DNA of 64,000 nt, taken from Ehretia macrophylla. Taxonomy: Eukaryota > Streptophyta > Magnoliopsida > Boraginales > Ehretiaceae. The notes beneath the pieces are model-generated. The model made no database searches. It saw only the letters and a list, made by a program, of their open reading frames with translations, and had not been told where the DNA came from. Below are positions 45,819 to 57,200 of the stretch, in pieces. Within the stretch, counting starts at the first letter, position 1. Each line of letters begins with the position of its first letter. The translations under genes and the position numbers were made by a program. The stretch covers positions 19,357,648 through 19,421,647 of the forward strand of contig CM075765.1 in the NCBI GenBank assembly GCA_037974665.1. The letters run 5' to 3'.

Positions 45819-47880
45819 ATGGCTGATATCGTGGTAGCACGGGACGGAAATAATCAAGCAGTTAATCAGGAAAATCCACCTAGAACACTGCGAGAGTATG
45901 CATTACCACCCACTGGAATTCAACATGTGATTAGAAGGCCAGCAAATCAGGCGCATGATTTTTATATGAAGACAGTGACACTACAGTTGATTCAGAATAT
46001 TCAGTTCCATAGATTGCCTTCTGAAGATCCTAATCAACACATAGTAAATTTTCTAGAAGTCTGCGGAATTGTTAAGTACAATGGAGTCACTGTGAAGCTC
46101 TGCGCCTTCGCTTGTTTCCTTTTTCCTTAAGGGATCAAGCTAAGGAATGGTTAAATTCGCTGCCTTCGAATTCAATCACTACTTGGGAGGATTTGGTGCA
46201 CAAGTTTTTGTCAAGATTTTTCCTACCTGGAAAGACAGCGAAGCTGCGCATATAAATTAATAATTTTGCACAACATGAAGGAGAAACTCTATGTGAAGCG
46301 TGGGAAAGGTATAAGGCATTGCTGAGGAAGTGTCCTAATCATGGAGTACCTAGATGGATGCAAGTTCATAATTTTTACAATGGGTTAATTAACTCCACAA
46401 GAACTTTGATTGTTACATCAACAGGAGGATCTTTAATGAACAAGACAGCGGATGAAGCTTATGCATTGCTAGAGGAAATTGTTTTGAACCACCAGCAGTG
46501 GTCAAGCAAAAGAGTCATACCAAAGAAGACAGCTGGGATCCATGAGATCGATGCCATAACTGCCTTGACAGTGAAAATTGACAATCTCGCGAACAGTTGC
46601 AGAATAGTCAGGCAACTGCTAATGTTGTCCAAGCGACAGTGGTGTGCGAGTTTTGTTGTGGTCTATATCATAGTGCAGAATGTCAGGTTGGGAATCCATT
46701 TGCGCAAGGCATAGCAGAACAAGCACAGTATGTGGGGAATTTTAATAGGCAGCAGCACAATCAGTATTCTAACAGATATAATCCAGCATGGCGTAGTCAT
46801 CCGAATTTTTCCTGGAGAAATACTCAGAATGTGTTGCAGCCTGAGCAGAATAACCCACCACCAGAGAAGAAGGTAAATTTGGAGGATGCATTGGCTCAGT
46901 TGGCAACCTCGCAAACTCAATTCATAAATGAAACAAGGACAAATTTCCAGAATCAATCCGCACAAATCAGAAACCTAGAGATGCAGTTGAGCCAAATAGC
47001 TACGATGTTCTCTGAAAGGCAACAAGGAAACTTACCTAGTACTTCTGAGGTGAATCCTAGAAAAGATGGCATGAAGCATTGCAAAATAATCACCTTGAGA
47101 AGTGGTAAAGAGTTAGAGGAGCCAGTGAGAGCCAAGAAGGTTGAGAAAGGTGAAGCGAAAAATGAGTAGAAATATGAAGAGAAAACAGAAGAACAGACAC
47201 AACCTCTTCAAGAACCACATCTGAAAGTTCCTTTTCCATAACGCTTGAAGAAGAGCAAGCTTGATAAGCAATTTGCTAAATTTCTTGAAGTCTTCAAGAA
47301 ACTTCACATCAATATTCCGTTCGCGAATGCGCTTGAACAAATGCCGAGTTATGTGAAATTTATGAAGGACATCCTTTTGAATAAGAGGAAGCTTGGAGAT
47401 TATGAGACAGTTGCACTTACTGAAGAGTGCAGCGCAATCCTACAGAAGAAGCTACCACAAAAGCTCAAGGATCCAAGGAGTTGTACTATTCCATGTGAAA
47501 TTGGCAATGTTGTTTTTGAGCGAGCTTTGTGTGATTTAGGTGCTAGTATTAATTTAATGCCTTTGTCTATTTTTAGGAAGCTTGGATTGGGAGAGGCAAG
47601 ACCTACTACTGTAATACTACAGTTAGCTGATCGTTCGCTAAAGCACCCCAGAGGAGTAATTGAAGATGTGCTCGTCAAAGTTGATAAATTCATTTTTCCT
47701 GTAGATTTCATAGTTCTTGATATGGAGGAAGACAAGGAAATTCCTGTCATTCTTGGAAGACCTTTCCTTGCAACTGGAGGAACACTTATTGATGTTCAAA
47801 AGGGTGAGCTTAGGTTGCAAGTACAAGATAAAGATGTAACCTTTAATGTGTTCAAAGCTTACAAGTACCCAAAAGCGAGT
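45819..47880 (+). other. gag and protease region of the Athila-like element
   Basis: The first part encodes a gag protein with motifs known from Athila gag (FHRLPSEDPNQH, EAWERYK..L.KCPNHG, FYNGL). The later part encodes a retropepsin-like domain with the catalytic DLGAS and the downstream IPVILGRPFLATGG. These are fossil parts of a broken element. Confidence 0.85.
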
Positions 47881-48689
47881 GATAGTTGTTTTCGCATTGA
47901 TGTCATAAAAGCTATTGTGTCTAACCATGGGGGTCAATTGGATCCCTTGGAGGCTAGCTTGTTACAAGGTGATTCTTTTGTTTCGGTGGGATTGGAGCAC
48001 AAAGAATATTGGGCAACTAAACAATTAAACATAGGTGTGCAAGCAACGGGTGAGAAAGAATTGTTGCAATTGAATGAGCTGAAAGAATTAGGTGATGAAG
48101 AAGATGAGAATGTAAGAAGTTACAAGAAGATGACAAAAGAGTGGCATGACAAACCCGTTTCGGGAAAAGATTTCTCTCCTGGGCAACAAGTACTTTTGCA
48201 TAAACCAAGGATTCCTGGAAAACCAAAATCAAGATGGTCTAGCCCTTTTGTTATAACGAAGGTGTTTTCCTATGGAGCTGTCGAAGTAAATCATCTAGAG
48301 AAGGGGACGTTCAAGGTTAAAAGATTTATTGGCATGATGAGTTTGATAAGCACAAGTCCGTTGTTCACCTCAACTTGTCTTGAGAAATTGCTCCGTCGGG
48401 CTGTCGACGTTAAAACAAGCACTTTTTGGAAGGCAACCCGAAGTTTCTTACTTTTTCTTGATTTAATAGTTAGTTGTTTTTAGTTAATTTTTGAGTTATA
48501 GTTGTCGTAGTTAATTGTTGATTTTTATTGTCATGCTAGGTTCAAGAATAAGTTTGGGGGAAGCCGAGGCAAAAAGGAGAGGTTCTACCAAGTAATTTAG
48601 AGGAGAAAATATGGAGAAATTTGTGTTTAGAGTGAAGAGGATACGTGCATGGAAGAGAAAAACAATAAGAAATTAAGCTGTGAAGTAGC

Positions 48690-48950
48690 GCTGTTGTGCT
48701 AAATTCTAGCGCAGCTACGCTGGCGTCCCTCAAAGTTACGTTTGTTTTAGAGCTGTTCAAAAGAAAAAGCAGCGTTGTTGCACTTAAAAAGAGCCCAGCT
48801 GCGCTGGCGTCCTTGAATCTGCCATTCAAAAAAAAAAAACAGTAGTGCTATTGCGCTAAAAGAAGCGACGCTGCGCTGACGCTGTTTGAAGTTATGTTTT
48901 TGAAATAGTGTTGTTGCGCTAAAAAATGGCGCAGCTGCGCTGGCGTCTAC
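48690..48950 (+). repeat. Four-copy GC-rich minisatellite inside the LTR element
   Basis: Near-palindromic 'gcgcagctgcgctggcgtc' or variants occur near 48707, 48787, 48863 and 48926, each preceded by a 'gttgt/ttgc-gct' word, at 65-80 bp spacing. It lies in the 3' noncoding part of the Athila-like element. The core word is related to the 'gcgcagctgcgcag' present once in each LTR. Confidence 0.75.
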
Positions 48951-50504
48951 AGTGACGTTTAAAAAAAAAAAAAAGGAGTCACCATGCCGCTGAAGAAGCA
49001 GTACCACCTCGGGCTCACGTCAACGACGATACTACTCAGGGAAGTCCTCTGGTTGCTTTAATTTCATGTTTTCACATTGAGGACAATGTTTCTTTCTCAG
49101 TTTGGGGGTGGTGTTTACTTGTTGGTTTGCGTACTTTTTCTTTTTATATTTGTTTTAAGTGTTTTCTTGTTTTAGGTGTTTGCTTTTCATCAGTTTTGTT
49201 AATTTTTTTTATATTTGTTTCATTTAGTGCTAAAAAAAAAATTTAAAAATTAAAAAAATGAATTTTTTTTTTTTGAAAGTGATGTTGGAAATGATAAGAA
49301 ATTAGACTGATGATGAGTAGCAAAAAAATGACATGATAGTAGTGAAGATACTTGACTGAAGCATAGTTTTGTTTTACGGAAAATCCCCACCTACTGCGCA
49401 CTTAGCCTCACCTAATTATGTTGTTGCTTAGAGAAGGTTTATGTGAGCTTAAGTGAACAGAAAAATGAGTATAGGACTTTAGAACTTGGTTGATTGTCAC
49501 TCGAGGCGAAATCCTAGGTTGCATAGCATTAGAGAAATGATTTAGGCCATCTTTGGATGGTTTGAGTCTTTCAAGCCAACCCTTGTAATAATTGAATATC
49601 TCTAGTTCACCCCTTTGAGCCTAAGATAGCCTTTTCTTTCTTATACAACTTACAAATTCTTCCTTAACTTGTCAAGTTTGATTTTCCCAGGTTATGACCC
49701 TCCTATCTGTAACATATGATTGTTCTAGGATGATCATATGAAGCCATGTTTTGTATTGAATGATGGGAGGTTTGATGACTTGGTGATGTGTTGTTTTATT
49801 TCAAAAAAAAGATGAAATATTGAAGAAAAAAAAAAGAATGAAAAGAAAAGAGAAGAGTCATACTCCTTGTAGTTATATCAAAATGCAAGTTTGAGGGAGT
49901 GTGGATTATTTATCTGTTTATAAATGTTGTGGATGAATGTTGAGGAAGTGAAATGAAAGAAGAAATAAAAGAGATATGTTGAATAATTGTGGTGGTAAGA
50001 AGTAGAGTTGACATGTGCTCTATTGAACATCCTCGAATAGTTGTGTGCTTACAGGTAGTTTAGTCTTATATTATATCCATTATCCTACCTTGACCCTAGT
50101 TACACGTTACAACCAAATGTAAAGTCCTACTTATCTTTAATGCTATGATTAACCTACATTAGTGGAGAGTGGCATGAAAAGTGAGCTTATGAAGTTCTAA
50201 GTGATTGAAAATAAAAGATCTACATTGGCAATTCACTTAATTTGCATAAACTCATCCGGGTACAATTGATTAGGATAGAGGTTATTCACACACTCATTTG
50301 GGGGATTTGAAGTAAAATGCAACTTATGTGAAGTTATTATTTTTCATGCTTGTGATTGAAAGTTACCTCTTGAGTTGGGAAAGAGCTACTGAGGCCGTGA
50401 AAAATTTACTATCCTACAGCATTGCTTTCATGAGTTATTTTGTGTCGAGTCTTTAGTTTTTAATTTTTTTTTCTTTAGTTGTGTCTTTTTCTTGAGGACA
50501 AGCA

Positions 50505-50525
50505 AAGCTTAAGTTTGGAGGTGTT
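50505..50525 (+). other. Polypurine tract of the Athila-like element
   Basis: 'cttaagtttggaggtgtt' directly precedes the 3' LTR. A similar 'tttgggggtggtg' word occurs upstream near 49103, as seen in Athila elements with long 3' noncoding regions. Confidence 0.7.
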
Positions 50526-51757
50526 TGTTGGATGTAATATTGATATATTATTTCAACGCCTTTTCACTTAAATTTTGTTAGTTCTTGAATAATTTATGAG
50601 CAATTTGATTGGTTCCATGTTTGTTTTGCGATGTAGGTGAATTATATGAGAAAACATGGATTTTGAGGCAAAGATTGATGAGAAATGACTAAGGGCAATC
50701 TTTTATGCAGTTCGTGAAGAAATTAAAGAGAAAATAGAAGTAGCGCAGTCATAGCGCAGCTGCGCAGTGTCGCAGGATTTTTAAGGGCAATTTGGTAAAA
50801 AGGTGCTAAAAGAAGAAAAATCCTACGATAAAAAAAGATATCAGACGTTGAGAAAGAGGGGCTTTTGGAGGCAGCTATCAAGAGGGGAGAAAAATCAACG
50901 TTTCAGAGGGAGAGAAAATGAGGATTCGCGAGTTGAAGATGGATGAATGATCCGAAGACGGACTTCTACCCCAATTCTTTTCCAAATCCTAGTTTTCTCT
51001 ATCTCTGTTATCATGTTTTACGTTATAATTGGAATTTTATTTATTTTCATGATTATGTTCTAAGCCATTTTTTTAGGGCTACGATATAGCCGGATTTTGA
51101 ATATTTGATGCTTTTGGTTTTAATTCATTGATGAACTATTTCATATTTGCGTTGAGTATTTTATGCTGTTTAATGCTTGTGGTTGCCTGATCAACAATTA
51201 CATGAGTCGTGATTTAGTTTGAGACTGAGAAGTGATAACTAAATTAGACCGCGTATGAAATACCATTAAATCGTCATAAGCTAGAGATAGTTATGAGATC
51301 TAGTGCAGCATTTGAATTTCTAGGGTTTAATGCGTTCCATAAGTTCACAGTTATCACAGAGATGTAGTTAGCTTGCTTATTGGGATAGGTTATTGATGCT
51401 TGAGAAAGATTAATATCTACTTTAGCGAAATTGCTGGCAACGTAAAGAATAGTCGTCAATTGAATTAAGTCAATAGTTTCAGATATGATTAATCTTAGTG
51501 AAATCGGAATCCCTAGAGCCTTTTTATTATTGAATTATCATCTTTTGTTAATTTCGTAATTGTGTTAGTTGCTATTTTGTTACGTTTTATAATTTCTTTA
51601 GTCGCTAGTCATAAATTCTCAATTCATGATTGTCTGAATAAAATGAGAGCTACACCAATTTCGGTACTTAATAATTACAGTACTCATAAAAATGATTTAA
51701 ACTTACTACTTTATTACTTATTGCGATACGTACACTTATATTAAAAATCACACAATA
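50526..51757 (+). repeat. 3' LTR of the Athila-like element
   Basis: About 1232 bp, beginning TGTTGGATGTAAT and ending CACAATA. Full-length match to the 5' LTR, followed by the ATTTA target duplication. Confidence 0.92.
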
Positions 51758-52639
51758 ATTTACATTGATTTTTCTAAACTTTTTACAGCTACAAAAACGG
51801 AGTAGAAATTCCTTGTATGACTTGACCCTCGGACTGGAAGACAGCTCGATCTATGTATTCTATAGTTCCTATCCTTCTAGATGTTGTAGATAGCCGCACA
51901 AAGGAAGAGACGAAAGATAGTAGCTTGGAAGTCATCTCCCTTGCCATGATCCTCTCCCCATTCAAGAACACAATCCCAAGATGATAACAGATCATTAATT
52001 AGCATCATACCCAGCCCTTTTTGCCAAATTCGACGACTAAAACTGCAGACAAAGAATAAATGACCCCTGTCCTCAACAGCCGGACCCCAAAAAATGCAGG
52101 CGAAATTGTCCAAAACTCCTCATGAAGCAAGCCTCGCCTTCGTGGACAATCTGTCCAAAAATACTCGACTATGTTTTGAATTTTAACTCTGCTCCAGATA
52201 AGATAATGCCATCAAACCAAGTTACTTTTCCGTCTAATGCTCTCCCAAGCAGATGTAACAATAAAAATACAATTGGTTCTCTCACTCCAGAGTCCACACC
52301 AATTTGTCTTCATGAGAAGGAGAGGGCGAGAAGCTGCTGTTCTGCCTTATCACGGTCATGGCTTGGTGCTGCGGCCATGACCATTCTCCATCATGAATAA
52401 CCTCATTAACTCAGCCCAGCCAGCTGATTGGGGAGCACAAAATCAGGCCTCTGTTGATCCAGTCAACAAGGCATTTCTTACAAGTCAAAACAGAAAAAAG
52501 TCATTTTTGCCATCTTTCTTTGACTTTTTATTATATATCAAGATGAATTTCTTGTATATTTATATGTATATTTCTCACATCATGGCTTCATGTACCAATA
52601 AAAATTTCTATATCGCTGCATTCGAGATTTTCTTCTCCA

Positions 52640-52845
52640 GGAACGGGATCAATATGGTAGCATCACCATTTGTAACGATCAAGACTGGTAAGTCCATCGA
52701 TCCACACCAGCTTTCCGTGTACTGGTAGAAGATTTGGCGGCTACTGTGACCCTACCTCTTCAGGGGGAACTCTCCAAGTTGATGAGTTACTCGGAATGCT
52801 GTCAATTTTTAGTTTCGTATTCAAAAGTATAATATTTCAAATTTT
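52640..52845 (-). pseudogene. rbcL: Plastid rbcL fragment (nuclear organelle DNA)
   Basis: The minus strand matches the 5' part of plastid rbcL. Words in order are 'gaatacgaaactaaa' (YETK), 'cagcattccgagtaac' (AFRVT), 'gatggacttaccag', 'cttgatcgttacaaa' (LDRYK) and 'cgttcctggagaagaaaatc' (VPGEEN). Frame breaks and many substitutions show it is a nuclear (or formerly mitochondrial) copy that no longer codes. It lies about 0.6 kb from an rpoC2 fragment, although these genes are far apart in plastid genomes. Confidence 0.85.
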
Positions 52846-52849
52846 GTCT

Positions 52850-53550
<701 letters not shown>

Positions 53551-54242
53551 ATAGGGAACCCGTAAAGAGCATCCATAGGGGAGCCAAGGGTCATGCTAGA
53601 TGTGGGTATCATGCCCATTACCAATTATGGTTTTCAAAATCTTTTTTTTGCCAGATTTGGAATATTCAGAAGTTCTCTCCAATGCCAAGAGGCATTGAAA
53701 GTGCATTTTCTCATCAGGTCTAATTTTGATCATTTCATTCTGCCTTCTTCCCTCCAATTATTAAGTTTATGTGCAGAGCTCTTTTTAGGTATTGGTAACG
53801 TTAGAATGACAAATAAATGAGAAATTAGATGGGCACAAGAGCTACATGATTCGGGAAAGCCTATGCCACAGACTAACGGGAGATGAATTGCCTATATTGA
53901 TAAACAAATATACAAGATAAAGTGGTCTGATGCTATAATCCTTATCTTTCTATATGTAATTAATACATAAGTACAAAGAGATTGAAATAAGTCTATCAAG
54001 AATACGGGAAACAATCCTAACACCTCTAATCTAGTCACAAGGGGCAACAGTGGAAGAAAGGAGTAAGATACTATGAGGGTGTCAAATTCATAATAGGAAA
54101 TTTGTTTGCCACCATGGCAGGCCTTCATTAACTGAATATGAAAAATTGTTATTTTCCTTTCAGTTTATCTCAAGTATATAAATTAGAATTCATTTAAGCA
54201 AAATGTTTACAAATTGACAATGAGCACAAGATCAATAAAACA

Positions 54243-57200
54243 TCAAGACAAAATCCACATGAAGTAGGTTGACCAAAGCGTCACAGCAACTCCTGCCACA
54301 GCATAGTTCCAGAACATAATAACAGAACTTTCAGTCTCACCAATTTCAAACAACTGAGTGATTGTACCTGCAAAAATTTATATCGTAATAGTTATATATA
54401 CATTTAATGTAACTAGCAATAGAGTCATCAACTCAAAATCTATTAACGGTGAACTGTGTCGAGAATATAGAAACTTTTTCGTGTTCTATTTTTGATTCGC
54501 GTGGTTTGTCATTGACTCACAGCGAGCTTTGAAAGAGATGTGAACTATAGACTAAACAGGATATGCTTAGTACAAATCAAAATATCTATATGAAAGCCGC
54601 TCATAGTCACATGCATAAGGGTGTAGGACACAGATCTTCGAAAATGGAATACATTTTAGAAAAAATTCTAATATGTCAAATGGCTCATTGGACAGAGATT
54701 TTTGCAAAGATGTAGAGGCCGTGTATTGAGTTTTTAACTTTTGATCGTTCGCAAATGAGTGGCCCTTTGCGTTACGAAGCATAAAAAAAGAGTTAGCTGG
54801 AGGAGAATTATTATCAGCTTCACGACAATGTAATTTCTTTGTCATGATCAGATGGTATTGCAGGTATGATATAGGGAGGAGGTAATTGGACAATTTCCAG
54901 ATGAATCAAGTAGTCAATCTTAAGTGCACACTGCAAGACTCTGTGGAATGATCATCTCGCTCTAGTGAGTTATGCAAAATGTTGACACCGTGCGGGTCAA
55001 TTAGCTCTAATCAAGCCAAGTCCCTTGTTCTGCTGGGTAAAAGGAACAGGGCTTGAGCTTTGAAATAGAGGGCGCGTCGGCGTTGGCATTACATGAAAGG
55101 ACCAAAAGTTAGGCACATTATTTGAACATTATGAAACAATTCTTTCTTTTGATTGGTCTTCTTGTAACACAGTTTGCTGCAAAACATAAACTGAATAATG
55201 CATTCAAGAAAATAAAACAGCATGAAGATACCAAATAATGGTAAGTTACCCAGCCATACCTATGGCCAGTGCAGGTGGAACTGCATACTGGAGCAGAAGA
55301 ACGAAGTGGTATAATGGATCTGATCCCACCATGCCGAGGTTTTGTGCGGCTTTAACAACAGCAATTCCACAAAGAGGCAAGACAATGAAGCGCACCATTA
55401 TCATCCCAACAATGAGTGACAGGCTTACTCCTGATCTTTTCAGACCTGAAATAAAAGATGAAAGCATTTGAATGGAAAATTGGAAACAAACTAAAGTCAT
55501 GCTTGCTGGAAATCTAGGGAGCCACCAAATCTCGAAGCGTGAAAATAAAATTTGAATAATGTAATATTACCCCTTAGAAGATTTGCTCCCATTATTAATG
55601 TCATGGATGGGATTGCTGCCTCCCTGCCGCAGTTAACACCAACGGATGAAATTATGGATATAACATTGTCAAAAAATAATAAAACACGTATTAAACTGCT
55701 GCAAGAACATCTAATCCAATTGTGTACAGAGTGCATAAAAAGTTTCATTAGTCATTAAGGAGCAAATAAAAGTTCAATCTTAGGGAAATCTTCCAAGACA
55801 ATAATTTTCCTCGGCCAATCTTTAGCAGCTAATGTGATCCTGTTTGCTTACAGATCTGAAAATAAAGTGAAAGATAATGGGGTTAAAGTACTTCTATTCA
55901 TTCTTTTCCAATTCATGCTCCACAGACAGCATGGAACTCGCATGAATTTGGAGCAGTTGCTTTCTTGAGATGCACATGAAATACTATATAACATGTGTCT
56001 TCATATACTTGGAGAAAAAGTATATCTTAATTTGTAGTTTCCAACATACTCCCCATTTCGATGAAGTACTGAATTAGGATTCATACCCCAGCAAAAGAAC
56101 AGAACTCTCGATCACCCGCAGAGGAGCACTATCGCCAACCATAACTTTCCGTATTGGAGAGACTACGCCGATGATCAGGCCAACGATCTACAGGAAAAGT
56201 GACAAGCATATTAAGAATGATCGTATGAGTATCTAAGCCATGCAAGTCTTAACACTCATTCATATGTAATGAAAAAAATCCTCGTAGCACGACTCATAAT
56301 TTAATACTTTGGGTCAAACATCTCCAATCTGCTGTAGTTCTAGAATACTACAATAACTCCAATTGAGCATTTGTTGTCAGATGATCTGTTTGGTAACAGT
56401 ATGAAGATTCATCCTATTCTTCACATGTGCAAAACGTATCCAAGACTATTCAATCTCTCCTTTCATTTCTTCTTTTCAGTTGTAATGCAAAATGAATGAA
56501 TATTGTTCAGCATTACCAATGTTTGCAGTTACTTCCATCCAGTGTTTCAAAACATTTTATATTTCACATTTCCTTTACCATGAGAAGTCCACAGAAAAAA
56601 TTATTATAGGATGAGTTCATTATCATTAGACAACCAAATTTTCCACTCAGTTATAGAGCCAGCAAGAGGATGCAATAACTTAGAAGTTGCAGATATTTGA
56701 CTACAATGATAAAAAAAAAAAAAGGGAGCATCAGAACATATATGAAAGTACCGTTGCTATAGTCGGGGGTCTAAGAAGAATTTTTAGGTTGATCTTTTCC
56801 TCCAAAGCTTTCATGTGCTGCTTAATTATTTCGAATACAGGAACCTGTAAAAATTTTTGAATTGGAATGTCTGTCTACGCCCAAAGTTGAAAATACAAAT
56901 TTCTATGTACATATATATGTCCAAAGGAGAGGTACAAACTGAAGCCTCTGTTTCACCTCAAATCAAATTTTCTACTATCAGATTGAGCCAACAATTATAC
57001 CCATCTTACTTGATTACAACGTCTACAATTACTGATAATTCAATAAATTGAATAATAAATGATTCCTGAAATGATGAATCATTAATCATGTTTAAGTGAA
57101 GGCAGGCATTAAGAAATTACCTTATCTTCACCCTGTGATCCTTTCACAATTGTCTCCGTTTGAGATTCAGTATCCTCAGAGCTTGGACAGTTGCTTAATA

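Larger units (their letters stand above)
44325..51757 (+). mobile_element. Athila-like Ty3/gypsy LTR retrotransposon
   Basis: Element of 7.4 kb bounded by LTRs of about 1.23 kb and a 5-bp target duplication ATTTA (44320-44324 and 51758-51762). Next to the 5' LTR is a primer site matching plant tRNA-Asp, typical of Athila and Tat. Parts recognised in order are gag (about 45.8-47.2 kb, with the Athila-type EDPNQH and CPNHGVPRW.Q..YNGL motifs), an aspartic protease domain (DLGASINLMPLS) and a piece like the tail of integrase. No reverse transcriptase or RNase H was recognised. The element is broken and could move only with help. About 20 differences in the first 370 bp of the LTRs suggest an age near two million years at a rate of 1.3e-8 per site per year. 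Confidence 0.9.
44187..52400 (-). mobile_element. L1-type LINE 3' fragment, split by an LTR element
   Basis: On the minus strand, 52400-51763 encodes the end of a plant LINE ORF2: a zf-RVT-like stretch with DRLSTK, GVLDNFACIFWG and EDRGHLFFVCSFSRRIW (52113 downward), preceded by DKLVWTLE and TSAWESIRRK, with stops and at least one frame change between them. After the LTR element is skipped, its 3' UTR continues at 44324 and ends in a poly(A) tail (T run, 44187-44197). Words near the tail match the LINE end at 7277. The LINE parts total about 780 bp. The copy is 5'-truncated and dead. The LTR element inserted later. Confidence 0.72.
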
